Assembly (NCBI RefSeq): GCF_001949125.1
Contig: NZ_MSTI01000036.1
Span: 18,048-82,047, forward strand
Direction: 5' to 3'
DNA from: Deinococcus marmoris
GTDB taxonomy: Bacteria > Deinococcota > Deinococci > Deinococcales > Deinococcaceae
Length of the DNA stretch: 64,000 nucleotides
A program made the position numbers and the translations under genes. Position 1 is the stretch's first letter. Each line of letters opens with the position of its first letter. The notes under the pieces were generated by a model that did not search any database, was not told the origin of the DNA, and saw only the letters and a list, made by a program, of their open reading frames with translations. This document shows, piece after piece, positions 54,304-63,472 of this stretch.

Positions 54304-54672
54304 ATGTCTCCCGAATCCAGCAAACCAGACGCCAAAAATCCAGACGCTAGCAAACCAGACGTCAATAAGACAGACAAGCCCATTTCCCCCAATGACCGTG
54401 CCCGCCTGGACCCGGTGTTCATGCAGGTGGTGCTGGACGTGCAGGCGCAGGTGCAGCAGACCCAGCCCACGCAGGCTGGCAATCTGGCCGCCATGTTCCA
54501 CAAGGAAACGATGGGCGACGCCCTCCAGGGTCTGGCCATGCTGATCGCGGGCTGGAACCAGAACCGTATCGACGGCGCGGGCCTGGGCCGCACGGTCAAA
54601 TCCCTGCGCGCCCTGGACCTGCCGGAACTGGCCGGGCGGATGGAAAGGCTGCGCCAGATCGACGAGGGCTAA
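54304..54672 (+). CDS. hypothetical protein with low-complexity N-terminus
   Basis: A 122-aa protein. The N-terminus is a Lys/Pro/Asp low-complexity tail with imperfect repeats (SSKPDAKNPDASKPDVNKTDKP). The rest is mostly helical (FMQVVLDVQAQVQQTQ, AMFHKETMGDALQGLAMLIAGWNQ, LRALDLPELAGRMERLR). No family is recognised. TAGACT ends 7 nt before ATG 54304, a leaderless start, which supports it being a real gene. It converges on the VOC gene. Confidence 0.75.
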   Translation: MSPESSKPDAKNPDASKPDVNKTDKPISPNDRARLDPVFMQVVLDVQAQVQQTQPTQAGNLAAMFHKETMGDALQGLAMLIAGWNQNRIDGAGLGRTVKSLRALDLPELAGRMERLRQIDEG

Positions 54673-54727
54673 GCGGGCTGGAGGAAGGGTTGGCCCGCCG
54701 CCCCATCCCGCATTATGCGGACCCGCG

Positions 54728-55108
54728 CTATTGGGGATAGGGCCGGGTGATGACCTCCAGTCCGTGTCCAGCAGGGTCTTTGAAGTACACGCCCCGCCCG
54801 CCATGATTCGTGTTGAACTGGCCGGGCAGGCTCATCTGCGGATCGGCCCAGTGGTCCACCTGAAGCGCCAGCATCCGCCCATAGATTTTGGCAAAGGTTC
54901 CGTCGTCTACCAGAAAGGCGAGGTGCTGCATCTGGATGGTATCGGTCCCCGGCTCGGCGAACTGGAGATGGGTCTCATCGTCCAGCCGGACGGTAGCGAA
55001 CGGTCCCCAGAATGTTGGATCAGGCAGGCCGAACAGCCGGGCGAAGAAGGTGGCCGACTCGCTTTTGTCGTAAGCAGCGAGCAGGGCGTGGTTGAAGCGG
55101 ACGGGCAT
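54728..55108 (-). CDS. VOC family protein (glyoxalase/bleomycin-resistance fold)
   Basis: A 126-aa single-domain VOC protein. It has paired beta-alpha-beta modules: NHALLAAYDKSESATFFARLFGLP and MQHLAFLVDDGTFAKIY...GRGVYFKDPAGHGLEVITRPY, with the metal-ligand Glu of GLEVI and His of NHAL. It could be a glyoxalase-like enzyme or binding protein; the substrate is unknown. ATG 55108 has a GAGGA Shine-Dalgarno. Its length is typical for the fold. Confidence 0.87.
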   Translation of the reverse strand: MPVRFNHALLAAYDKSESATFFARLFGLPDPTFWGPFATVRLDDETHLQFAEPGTDTIQMQHLAFLVDDGTFAKIYGRMLALQVDHWADPQMSLPGQFNTNHGGRGVYFKDPAGHGLEVITRPYPQ

Positions 55109-55147
55109 GAAGTCCTCGTTTCGCGCGGCGATTTCCCTATCTCAAGC

Positions 55148-55189
55148 AGCCGGATAGAGGGGCGCGCAATGCGGTCATTCTATCCGGCT
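55148..55189 (-). terminator. hairpin at the end of the glycosyltransferase gene
   Basis: A perfect 11-bp stem AGCCGGATAGA / TCTATCCGGCT with a 20-nt loop; its upstream arm touches the glycosyltransferase stop codon. Confidence 0.5.
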
Positions 55190-55845
55190 CACGGCCTCTT
55201 GCGCCGCGCCCGGAAGGTCACGAGATCGGCGTACATGCGGGTTCTGGCCCACGCGCCGTTCCAGAACCCGCGTTTCTTTTCCTTCAGCACCTGTCCCACA
55301 TGCGGCAGTTCTATGTAATCCCAGCGCGCTCCGGTGTCTTTCAGATACGCGGTGATGGCCGGTTCGGGCCAGCGTTCCTCGCCCAGATGGGGCACGGCCA
55401 GCAGCATGTCGCGGCGGCAGACCCGCTGACCACTCAGGTTCGGCGTCAGTTTGTTGCCCCAGTCGGTCACGAAGCCGCCGCCCTCGAAGACCCCGATGCT
55501 CATGTCCAGTCTGCCGTCCAGTACAGGCCGCAGCATCCGCTCCAGATGGTCCAGCGTCAGGCCGGTCAGATCGGCGTCCAGCATGACGATGAACTCGGCG
55601 TCCGTGGCGTCCAGCGCCGCGCGCAGGGCCGCGCCTTTGCCTACATTCTCGCTCAGCTCCACGACCCTGGCCCCCGCCGCGCGGGCCACCGCCGCCGTGT
55701 CGTCGTCACTGCCGTCAGAGGCCACCACCACCTCCGGCGTCAGTTCCAGCGCCACACGCACCACCTCGGCCACCGTTTCGCTCTCGTTGTAGGCAGGAAT
55801 GACAGTCGCCACGGACGGGGCTTTGGGAGGGCGCGGGTCCGGCAT
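55189..55845 (-). CDS. glycosyltransferase family 2
   Basis: A 218-aa GT-A glycosyltransferase of GT2 type. It has PSVATVIPAYNESETVAEVV (nucleotide-sugar site), VVVASDGSDDDTAAVARAAGARVVELSENVGKGAALRAAL, and the DxD motif in FIVMLDADLTG. There are no TM helices; the C-terminus is basic (RARRKRP). It may be a polyprenyl-phosphate or glycolipid transferase; the acceptor is unknown. An ATG at 55854 overlaps the TACCAT -10 box, so ATG 55845 (7 nt after the box) is taken as the start. It is divergent from argS. Confidence 0.9.
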   Translation of the reverse strand: MPDPRPPKAPSVATVIPAYNESETVAEVVRVALELTPEVVVASDGSDDDTAAVARAAGARVVELSENVGKGAALRAALDATDAEFIVMLDADLTGLTLDHLERMLRPVLDGRLDMSIGVFEGGGFVTDWGNKLTPNLSGQRVCRRDMLLAVPHLGEERWPEPAITAYLKDTGARWDYIELPHVGQVLKEKKRGFWNGAWARTRMYADLVTFRARRKRP

Positions 55846-55930
55846 GTCACGCATGGTACTTCGGAGGCAGGTCAGCTCTGACAGATGGGGCCAGAGTGTA
55901 AAGGCTCCGTCTGCCCTAAACTCCCATCTT

Positions 55931-57760
55931 ATGGACCTCAAGGCACAACTCAAAACCGCTGTGGAAATGGCGGCGCAGCAACTGGGCGCAACCGTGGATG
56001 CCGCCATTCAGGAAACCCCGGCGGGCAAGGCAGGCGACTACGGCACCCCCGCCGCCTTTCTGATCGCCAAGACCATCGGCGGCAACCCGGCGCAGATCGC
56101 CGCGCAACTCGCGCAGACCGTGCAACTTCCCCAGGGCATCAAGAAAGTCGAGGCGGCGGGGCCGTTCCTGAACTTCTTCGTGGATGTGGGCGCGTTCGTG
56201 CGCGGTGTCGTCGAAAAGCCGTTTGAAATGCCCCAACTCAGTGGCAAGGTGGTCATCGAACACACCTCGGTCAACCCGAACAAGGAACTGCATGTGGGCC
56301 ACCTGCGAAACGTCGTGCTAGGCGACAGCATGGCCCGCATCTTCCGTGCCGCTGGGCAGACGGTGGAGGTGCAGAATTACATCGACGACACGGGCAGGCA
56401 GGCCGCCGAATCCATCTTCGCCGTGAACCACTACGGCCTGAAGTGGGACGGCGTGCAGAAGTACGATCACTGGCTGGGCGAGGGTTACGTGCGCCTGAAC
56501 GCCGATCCGGCCAAGCCCGAACTGGAACCCGGAATCCGCGAGATCATGCACCGTCTGGAAGCCGGGGAACTGCGTTCAGAGGTGGAGAAGGTCGTCCACG
56601 CCCATCTGGTCACCTGCTTTCGCCTGGGCGCACGCTATGACCTGCTGAACTGGGAATCCGACGTGGTGGGCAGCGGTTTTCTCAAGCGCGGCATGGACAT
56701 TCTGGAGGCCAGCAACTACACCTCGCACCCCAACGAGGGCAAGTACGCCGGGGCTTTCGTGATGGACGTGTCCGAGTTCATGCCGGGCCTGGAGGAACCG
56801 CAGGTGGTCCTGATCCGCACCGACGGTACCGCCATGTACGCCGCGAAAGATATCGGCTATCAGTTCTGGAAATTTGGTCTGTTTGAGGGCATGAAGTTTA
56901 GGCCCTTCACGGAAGACCCCGAAGGTCACACGGTCTGGACCAGTGCGCCGGACGGTGACCCGGATCTCGCCAGACGCTTCGGCCACGCCGACGAGGTCAT
57001 CAACGTGATCGACTCGCGCCAGGATCATCCACAGACTGTCGTTCGCAGTTCGCTGGGCGTGGCCGGACACACCGGGATGAAGGAGCGCAGCATCCACCTG
57101 TCCTACGCCTTCGTGACGCTGGAAGGCCAGACCATCAGCGGGCGCAAGGGCGTGACCGTCAGCGCGGACGCGGCGATGGACGAGGCGCAGAAGCGGGCGT
57201 TGATCGAACTGGCGAAGGTCAACCCCGAACTCTCGCAGCGTGACGATGCCGGGGAGATTGCCCGCCGCATCGGACTGGGCGCGATCCGTTTCGCCATGCT
57301 CAAGGCCGAGCCGACGCGCAAGATCGACTTCCGCTGGGAGCAGGCGCTGGCCCTGAACGGCGACACCGCGCCGTATATCCAGTACGCCGCCGTCCGCGCC
57401 GCCAACATTCTCCGCAAGGGGCAGGAAGCCGGATTTGCGATAGACGGCACCGGGGCCGACTGGGACATGCTGCCGGACATCGATCTGACCCTCGCCAAGC
57501 AGGTGGCGAAGCTGCCCCAGATCGTCGCCCAGAGCGTGCGCGTCCACTCGCCGCATGTGGTGGCGCAGTACGCGCTGGACCTCGCCACATCGTTTAACGC
57601 GTGGTACAACGCCAAGGATAAGAACGGCAAACGAATCACAAATGTTCTGGAATCTGAACCGGGATTGCGTGAAGCAAGATTTGCGCTTGTCGCCCGTCTG
57701 CGTCAGGCGTTCGAGGAAACCCTGGACCTGATCGGCATCGAGATTCCGGCAGCGATGTGA
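55931..57760 (+). CDS. argS: arginyl-tRNA synthetase
   Basis: A 609-aa class Ia synthetase charging tRNA-Arg. It has an N-terminal Add-1 domain (about residues 1-90), HIGH as NKELHVGHLRNVVLGDS, YIDDTGRQ, and a KMSKS-equivalent without the canonical motif (QTISGRKGVTVSAD). C-terminal anticodon-binding helices end in FEETLDLIGIEIP. TAAACT (55917-55922) lies 8 nt before ATG 55931, so a leaderless start. Unlike cysS and metG it shows no leader peptide or attenuator. A family-2 repeat begins 5 nt after the stop. Confidence 0.97.
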   Translation: MDLKAQLKTAVEMAAQQLGATVDAAIQETPAGKAGDYGTPAAFLIAKTIGGNPAQIAAQLAQTVQLPQGIKKVEAAGPFLNFFVDVGAFVRGVVEKPFEMPQLSGKVVIEHTSVNPNKELHVGHLRNVVLGDSMARIFRAAGQTVEVQNYIDDTGRQAAESIFAVNHYGLKWDGVQKYDHWLGEGYVRLNADPAKPELEPGIREIMHRLEAGELRSEVEKVVHAHLVTCFRLGARYDLLNWESDVVGSGFLKRGMDILEASNYTSHPNEGKYAGAFVMDVSEFMPGLEEPQVVLIRTDGTAMYAAKDIGYQFWKFGLFEGMKFRPFTEDPEGHTVWTSAPDGDPDLARRFGHADEVINVIDSRQDHPQTVVRSSLGVAGHTGMKERSIHLSYAFVTLEGQTISGRKGVTVSADAAMDEAQKRALIELAKVNPELSQRDDAGEIARRIGLGAIRFAMLKAEPTRKIDFRWEQALALNGDTAPYIQYAAVRAANILRKGQEAGFAIDGTGADWDMLPDIDLTLAKQVAKLPQIVAQSVRVHSPHVVAQYALDLATSFNAWYNAKDKNGKRITNVLESEPGLREARFALVARLRQAFEETLDLIGIEIPAAM

Positions 57761-57765
57761 AAATC

Positions 57766-57901
57766 ATACGGATTCCGTCTGTTTCGCGCAGAAATCGGAA
57801 CAGCGCCGATTCCTACACTCCACGCCCGGAACCCGTTTTTCTCCTTCTCGCTCCGCTCGGATTTTCAGGTGTTTTCAACACCTTCTAATCGGAGTCCGTA
57901 T
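57766..57901. repeat. family-2 intergenic repeat, MITE-like short copy
   Basis: 136 bp with imperfect terminal inverted repeats: ATACGGATTCCG at the left end and CGGAGTCCGTAT at the right end (one mismatch). It carries GACAGCGCC-like, CACTCC and TTTTCAACACC blocks shared with 52531-52749. It starts 5 nt after the argS stop. No ORF is inside. Confidence 0.75.
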
Positions 57902-57943
57902 CAGAACATCTGAAGGCTGCCATTCCGGCTTTCAGATGTTCTG
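57902..57943 (-). terminator. strong hairpin between argS and the hydrolase gene
   Basis: A perfect 13-bp stem CAGAACATCTGAA / TTCAGATGTTCTG. No clear T-tract; it probably ends either gene. Confidence 0.5.
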
Positions 57944-57959
57944 ACTTCTGGACTTCCCC

Positions 57960-58895
57960 CTACTTGACGGCCTTCGCTGCCACTCGCCCTTCCAGCCGCT
58001 TGTAAAAGCCCACCAATTTCTGCGCCATGTCCGGGGTGAAGCGGTTGCCGCCCAGATGGGGGCCAGTCAGAGACACGAATTCGCTGGTGCCCAGGGCAGC
58101 GTGTGGGTACAGGCGTTCGCCGTTGCTCAGGGCTGGCACGGTGCCGTCGTTGACGCTGGCGGCCACGAACAGCGGCAGGTACGGCGCTTTGAAGGTCTGC
58201 ATCAGCGGGTCCAGCCCCGGCGGCGGCTCGTTCTGCGTGCCGTAAGCCACGCTGATCTCCTTGCGGCGGGTCGGCGAGGCGCTCCAGGCGACCCGCAGGT
58301 CTGTCCAGGCGTCTATGAGAGCCACGCCGCTCACCCGGTAGGGGCTGCCAGGCAGGGCGCTGCGCAGGGCCATCAGGCCGCCCATGCTCATGCCCAGGGC
58401 GTAGGTGTGGCCATTCCACGAAAAGCGCTTGAGGGCCGCCGCGTGGACCTGTCCCACTTCCTTCAGGGCGCTGGGGCTGCCCCAGGTGGTTAGGCCGCCG
58501 TCTCCACTGAGCAGCACGGCAAAATGTGAATCCAGCAGGGCGTCGATCAGCACCCGGAAGCTTTCGCTGTCACGCAGGCGGGCCGCGCTCTGGTTGCGCG
58601 GGTGCGAGACCACCACCAGCGGGCAGGGCAGATAGGTGCAACTGTCGGGAATCCGCAGCAGCGATTCGCGCCCCGCAGGACCCAGCGGCAGCCAGTCCAC
58701 CGGCTGCACCACGCCGTTGGAAGGCAGGGTGCCCGGCGGGAACGCGGACGAGAAACCGGCTCCGGTGGCGGTCCCGGTGCCCGTCGCGGTTCCGGCGGGG
58801 TGGGTGCCGGGCGGAAAGTAGGAGGGGACGCTGGCCCTTGCCCCCGAAAGAACAGACAGGGCCATCAATATCATCAAAGAAAGTAACCGACTCAC
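57960..58895 (-). CDS. secreted alpha/beta hydrolase
   Basis: About 311 aa from GTG 58895; the open frame reaches 59003, but GTG 58895 begins a signal peptide (VVSRLLSLMILMALSVLSGARA region), and TACAGT lies 10 nt upstream. A Gly/Thr/Pro linker with a doubled PPGTHP/PPGTLP motif follows. The hydrolase core has the nucleophile elbow YALGMSMGGLMAL, then DAWTDL and a C-terminal His in SLTGPHLGG. It is probably an exported esterase or lipase-like enzyme of unknown substrate. Confidence 0.82.
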   Translation of the reverse strand: MSRLLSLMILMALSVLSGARASVPSYFPPGTHPAGTATGTGTATGAGFSSAFPPGTLPSNGVVQPVDWLPLGPAGRESLLRIPDSCTYLPCPLVVVSHPRNQSAARLRDSESFRVLIDALLDSHFAVLLSGDGGLTTWGSPSALKEVGQVHAAALKRFSWNGHTYALGMSMGGLMALRSALPGSPYRVSGVALIDAWTDLRVAWSASPTRRKEISVAYGTQNEPPPGLDPLMQTFKAPYLPLFVAASVNDGTVPALSNGERLYPHAALGTSEFVSLTGPHLGGNRFTPDMAQKLVGFYKRLEGRVAAKAVK

Positions 58896-59009
58896 AACGT
58901 TGCCGACTGTAGCGCGCCGAACCTGACGCCGGACTGACATGGTCTGGCAAACATGGCGTGGCGGCACGGTGTGGCAAACATGATGTGGCGGCATGCTGGC
59001 CACCCCTGC

Positions 59010-60185
59010 TCAGCGGCCAAAGAGAAGCTTACTCAGGCGGGTCTCTACCAGCAGCAGCGCCAGGATGCCGGGCAGAAGCAGGGACACCAGGAAATAGCCC
59101 AGGATGGTCAGCGCGAAGACCAGTGGGTCGCCGCCCGGCGCGTGCATGGTTTCCAGCGTTTGCAGGATGGCCGGGTGGATCAGGTAGATCTGGAGGCTGA
59201 ACATGCCAGTGATGCCCAGGGCCATCCGCCACGCCCCGGCGAAGCGTTGCAGGCTGTAGGCCACCCCCAGCACGATCAGGGCCATCAGGGTGGTGTAGGC
59301 CCAGCTCAGGCCGGAATACACCATCGGCACCACCGGTTCGCCGCGCACGTAGGCCAGCGCCTGCGGCAGGTACAGCGCGTAGACCAGGGCCGCCCCGGCG
59401 ATCAGAAACACCCGGTTCCTGCGCCACCATGCCGGGAATTCGTCCAGGCGTGCGCCCACCGCCGCGCCCACCGTGACTGGCAGCATGTACCACAGCACCG
59501 TGCTGGCTGGAAAGGGCAGCCGCAGAACTTCGCGGTTGAGGACATAGACGCCCAGTTGCAGCGCCGCGCCGATCAGCAGCGCCAGCACAATCGGCGGTCT
59601 GCGGCGGGCCAGCGGCAGCAGCAGCGGAATCACCAGATAGACTTCCAGCGCCACCAGCAGGAAATACAGGTGGTAACTGGCCTTGCCGTATTGCAGGTAG
59701 AACAGCCACTTGTCGGGATCGGTCAACGTTTCCGGGGGGCGCTGTCCGGTCCACACATACCACGCGATATAAAGCCCGGACCACAACAGGTAAGGCCACG
59801 CCCCGCGCGTGACCCGCCGGAAGAAGTAGCGCCCCGGCCTGAAATTTTTCAGCAGGCTGCGGGTCAGCACCATCGCCGACAGGAACACGAAGGCGGGCAC
59901 GGCGAAATGCAGCGTGCGGTTGATCAGTTGCAGCAGCAGAAAGCTCGTGGTATCGGGCACCGCGTAGCGCAGCGCCAGGCCGGAAGTGTGGTGGGCCACC
60001 ACCTCCAGAATGGTCAGGCCCCGGAACAGGTCGATGGCCGTCAGCTTCGACGGTCCAGCGTGCAGGTCGACCGGCTCGGCCTCCGATGGGGGGGTCAGTT
60101 CCTCCAGGTCGAAGTCGAATTCAAGGCCATCCGGCGGGCGCTGCGGCTCCGGCTCGGCAGGGAGGGGGAAACGAATCTGGGTCAT
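59010..60185 (-). CDS. acyltransferase family 3 membrane protein
   Basis: A 391-aa integral membrane O-acyltransferase of the AT-3 (OafA/OatA-like) family. An acidic cytoplasmic N-terminus (about 45 aa) is followed by ten or so TM helices. Motifs: LFRGLTILEVVAHH (conserved Arg/His), ALHF/RTLHFAVPAFVFLSAM, LRYAVPDTTSF and FYLQYGKASYHLYFLLVALEVY. Such proteins acetylate cell-wall or exopolysaccharide sugars. A TAGACT box (60211-60216) lies about 25 nt upstream of ATG 60185, giving a short leader. No glycan cluster is adjacent. Confidence 0.88.
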   Translation of the reverse strand: MTQIRFPLPAEPEPQRPPDGLEFDFDLEELTPPSEAEPVDLHAGPSKLTAIDLFRGLTILEVVAHHTSGLALRYAVPDTTSFLLLQLINRTLHFAVPAFVFLSAMVLTRSLLKNFRPGRYFFRRVTRGAWPYLLWSGLYIAWYVWTGQRPPETLTDPDKWLFYLQYGKASYHLYFLLVALEVYLVIPLLLPLARRRPPIVLALLIGAALQLGVYVLNREVLRLPFPASTVLWYMLPVTVGAAVGARLDEFPAWWRRNRVFLIAGAALVYALYLPQALAYVRGEPVVPMVYSGLSWAYTTLMALIVLGVAYSLQRFAGAWRMALGITGMFSLQIYLIHPAILQTLETMHAPGGDPLVFALTILGYFLVSLLLPGILALLLVETRLSKLLFGR

Positions 60186-60286
60186 GGGAAGGGGCGCGTG
60201 CGCTGAACGCAGTCTAAAGGATTTGCCGGACGCGGCGGCGCTCCTGTTTGGTCATCCACGGGACCCCACCTCAAATGGGATCGAGA

Positions 60287-61420
60287 TCAGATCCGCCCGC
60301 GAACCTCAAAGCCTGCGCCGCGCAGGATGCCCGCCGCGATTGCTACGGCCTCGGCGGATTCCAGCCCCAGGCGCAGTGCCCCGCCTTCCTCCCGGATCGC
60401 CAGCACCTCGATATCCTTGATGTTGACCCCTGCCGCGCCCAGCGTCTGGGTCACGATGCCGATCTGGTTGGGTTTATCTGGCACGGCCACCACCAGATCG
60501 TATTTCTGCGGCAGCAGGCTGCGGCGCACCACCGGCAGGCTGTCGCGGGTGCGTTTGCCCTCGTAGGCGGCGGCCAGCAGTTCTTCCGGCTCCTCCAGAT
60601 CGGCCTCCAGACGGTCCAACTGGTATCTGAACCGCCTCAGCGCCTCACGCAGCGCCGCCTTGTTTTCCACCACCATGTCGCGGCTCATGCGCGGATCGCC
60701 GCTGGCCACGCGGGTCAGGTCGCGGAAGCCCCCGGCGGCCAGCAGGCTCAGGCGCTCGTCGCGGGCTACCATATGGGTCAGCGCCAGACTGGCCAGATAC
60801 GGCAGGTGGCTGACGGTGGCCACCAGCGCGTCGTGGGCGTCAGGAGGCATGACCACCGGGGCGGCCCCCAGCCCCTCCACCAGCGTGCGGGCGCGGCTCA
60901 GGGCGGTCAGTGGAGTCTGATCTGTGGGGGTCAGCACCCACACGGCGTTTTCCAGCAGCGCGGCGTTGGCGTGGGTGACCCCGCCGCGTTCGCTGCCCGC
61001 CATCGGGTGACCGGCCACGAAGTTGCGAACTTTCAGCCGCTCCATCTCGGCGGCAATTCCGCCCTTGACGCTGCCCACGTCGGTGACCAGCGCTGCCGGG
61101 TTCAGGAAGGGGGCCAGCTCATTGGCCAGCGGGATCAGGGCGCGCATCGGGGCGGCCAGGATCACCAGATCGGCGTCGCGCAGCCACTCGCCTGCTGACG
61201 GGCGAACCTCGTCCACCAGACCCAGCGCCTCGGCCTCGCGCAACACGTCCATGCTGGCGTCCATGCCGATCACATGGCGGGCCAGGAAGCGCTGGCGCAG
61301 GCCCATCGCCACGCTGCCGCCGATGAGTCCCACTCCGGCCACCACCGCCGTCCCAAACAGCGGTGCGGGGGTCACGGGCGCGTTGGAAGGGTGCGGCTCG
61401 GTTCTGTCCAGCTCTGGCAT
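60287..61420 (-). CDS. tyrA: prephenate dehydrogenase with C-terminal ACT domain
   Basis: A 377-aa enzyme converting prephenate to 4-hydroxyphenylpyruvate for tyrosine synthesis. The NAD site VVAGVGLIGGSVAMGL (about residues 26-41) is followed by the catalytic region FVAGHPMAGSERGGV and ATVSHLPYLASLAL. The last ~80 residues form an ACT regulatory domain (DLVVAVPDKPNQIGIVTQTLGAAGVNIKDIEVL, LRLGLESAE), so feedback inhibition by tyrosine is likely. ATG 61420 has TAGCCT 7 nt upstream, a leaderless start. Confidence 0.93.
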   Translation of the reverse strand: MPELDRTEPHPSNAPVTPAPLFGTAVVAGVGLIGGSVAMGLRQRFLARHVIGMDASMDVLREAEALGLVDEVRPSAGEWLRDADLVILAAPMRALIPLANELAPFLNPAALVTDVGSVKGGIAAEMERLKVRNFVAGHPMAGSERGGVTHANAALLENAVWVLTPTDQTPLTALSRARTLVEGLGAAPVVMPPDAHDALVATVSHLPYLASLALTHMVARDERLSLLAAGGFRDLTRVASGDPRMSRDMVVENKAALREALRRFRYQLDRLEADLEEPEELLAAAYEGKRTRDSLPVVRRSLLPQKYDLVVAVPDKPNQIGIVTQTLGAAGVNIKDIEVLAIREEGGALRLGLESAEAVAIAAGILRGAGFEVRGRI

Positions 61421-61632
61421 GACCGGGAGGCTAGCACGGGGGCGGCGGGGCGGTTTTGGACCTGTTCAGGCTCTGCCTCAAGTGACACTCTGGTGCTGTG
61501 GGGCTGCCCGAGTTCTAGCTTTCGCTTGCTGTGGGGCGGGGTTGCCCGAAGACAACCTCAACCCAGCGTCCCTGCACCCAACTGCAACTTTCAGCCCACG
61601 CCCCACCCGCCCCCGGCCCCTATGCTGACCGC

Positions 61633-62607
61633 ATGAGCGCCCCTCCCGCCCCGATCATCGAAACCCGTGAACTCCGCAAGGTCTACAAGGACCGCGCCGT
61701 GGTGGACGGCCTGAACCTGCGCGTGCTGCCCGGCGAGGTCTTCGGCTTCCTGGGACCAAACGGCGCGGGCAAAAGCACCACGGTCAAGATGCTGCTGGGG
61801 CTGGTGCTACCCACGGGCGGCGAGGTGCGTGTGCTGGGCGGTTCCCCCGCCGATCCCGCCGTCCGCGCCCGCCTGGGCTTTTTGCCCGAACAGTTCCGCT
61901 TTCAAACCTGGATGACCGCCGAGGAATTCCTGAACTTTCACGGACGGCTGGCCGGAATGAAGGCCGACGAACTGCGCGCCCGCATCCCCCAGGTGCTGAA
62001 AACCGTGGGCCTGGGTGGACGCGGCGGCGAGTCGCTGGGCGGCTACAGCAAGGGGATGCTGCAACGCTGCGGGCTGGCCGGGGCGATCCTGGCGCGGCCC
62101 GAGCTGGTCTTTCTGGACGAGCCGACGAGCGCCCTGGACCCGATTGGCCGGGTGGAAGTGCGCGAGATCATCGAGGGGTTGCGGGCCAACGGCGTGGCGG
62201 TGTTCCTCAACTCCCACCTGTTGTCAGAGGTGGAACAGGTCTGTGACCGCGTCGCCTTCGTCAAGGAGGGCCGGGTCTTGCAGCAGGGCAGCATGCAGGA
62301 ATTGATGGGTGGCGTGATCCCGGTGGGCATCCGGGTGGACGCCATCAAGCCTGGGTTGCTGGAAGCGCTGGCCCGGCTGGGCGAGGTGCGCCACACCGAC
62401 ACCCAGACCCCCGGACGCGCCGAGATCGAGCTGTGGCTGCAAAACGCGGACGCCGTGCCTGCGGTGGCCGACGCCATCCACGCCAGCGGCGCACGCCTGC
62501 ACGCCCTGACCCCGCGCCGCCCGGACCTGGAAACGATGTTCCTGGAGCTGATCGAGGACCGCCCGGCTCCCGCTTCTGCCGCTGCCCCGGAGGCCGTCCG
62601 TGCGTAA
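61633..62607 (+). CDS. ABC transporter ATP-binding protein
   Basis: A 324-aa ABC ATPase. Walker A GPNGAGKST, Q-loop LPEQFRF, signature YSKGMLQR (LSGGQ variant), Walker B LVFLDEPTSALDP and H-loop NSHLLSEVEQV. The C-terminal ~80 residues (VRHTDTQTPGRAEIELWLQ, ALTPRRPDLETMFLELIED) are typical of the CcmA/DrrA-like export ATPases paired with ABC-2 permeases. ATG 61633 has TATGCT (61621-61626) 6 nt upstream. Its end overlaps the permease start by 8 nt, so the two are coupled as an ABC-2 export system; the substrate is unknown. Confidence 0.94.
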   Translation: MSAPPAPIIETRELRKVYKDRAVVDGLNLRVLPGEVFGFLGPNGAGKSTTVKMLLGLVLPTGGEVRVLGGSPADPAVRARLGFLPEQFRFQTWMTAEEFLNFHGRLAGMKADELRARIPQVLKTVGLGGRGGESLGGYSKGMLQRCGLAGAILARPELVFLDEPTSALDPIGRVEVREIIEGLRANGVAVFLNSHLLSEVEQVCDRVAFVKEGRVLQQGSMQELMGGVIPVGIRVDAIKPGLLEALARLGEVRHTDTQTPGRAEIELWLQNADAVPAVADAIHASGARLHALTPRRPDLETMFLELIEDRPAPASAAAPEAVRA

Positions 62608-63472
62608 CGCCCTGCTCATTGCCGAACTCTCTCTGCGCGAGGCCGTCCGCAAGCGGCTGGTCAGCGTGCTGCTGGTTCTCAGCGTGCTGTTCATCGGCTT
62701 CTACCTGTATGGCATCTACCGCCTGGAAATGAATCTGGACGAGCGAGCCGTGAATGCCGGGCTGGACGGGCGCAGCACCACGGGCCTGTCGAATGTTCCC
62801 GTCATGTACTCGGCCATGTTCGGGATGTATCTGGTGTATTTTCTGGGCGCGCTGATGTCGGTGCTGTCCACCGTGGGCGCGGTCAGCGGCGACATAGAAA
62901 ACGGCGTCATGCAGAGCGTGATCGCCCGCCCGATCAGCCGCGCGCAACTGGTGCTGGGGCGCTGGATCGGCTTCACGGTGGTCAATGTGGTGTACGTGGC
63001 CCTGCTGGGAACGTCGCTGCTGATCGGTCTGTACGCCATCACGGGTTATCTGCCCCCCTCGCCTGCCCCTGCCCTGGGCCTGATCTTGCTCTCGGTGACC
63101 CTGCTGACCGCCCTGACGGTACTGGGCAGCACGCTGTTCACCACCCTGGCCAACGGCATCGGCGTGTTCGTGCTGTACGGCGCGGGCTTTACCGGGGGCA
63201 TCCTGAACGCCATCGGCACCTTCGCGGACAGTCCCACGCTGACCACGTTGGGCCGCGCCGCCAACATCGTGATGCCCACCAACGCGCTGTGGCTGGGATC
63301 CAGCTACCTGCTGCAACCCCCGGTGCTGCTGGAAATCAGCAAGGCGACGCGCGGGGCCAACCCCTTCTTCGGCTCGGACCCCATTGCGCCCACGCTGGTG
63401 CTGTGGGCCGCCCTGCTGGCCGCGCTGGCCGTGGCGGCGGCCATGTGGCGTTTCAGTCGGCGCGATCTGTAG
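62600..63472 (+). CDS. ABC-2 type transporter permease
   Basis: A 290-aa membrane protein with about six TM helices (near 20-38, 70-92, 115-135, 140-165, 175-198 and 262-282). It starts at GTG 62600 within the ATPase gene. The N-terminal LLIAELSLREAVRKRLVS and the central ENGVMQSVIARPISRAQLVLGRW are typical of ABC-2 permeases. It partners the ATPase at 61633 for export of an unknown substrate, possibly a drug or lipid. No terminator was seen after it. Confidence 0.9.
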   Translation: MRNALLIAELSLREAVRKRLVSVLLVLSVLFIGFYLYGIYRLEMNLDERAVNAGLDGRSTTGLSNVPVMYSAMFGMYLVYFLGALMSVLSTVGAVSGDIENGVMQSVIARPISRAQLVLGRWIGFTVVNVVYVALLGTSLLIGLYAITGYLPPSPAPALGLILLSVTLLTALTVLGSTLFTTLANGIGVFVLYGAGFTGGILNAIGTFADSPTLTTLGRAANIVMPTNALWLGSSYLLQPPVLLEISKATRGANPFFGSDPIAPTLVLWAALLAALAVAAAMWRFSRRDL

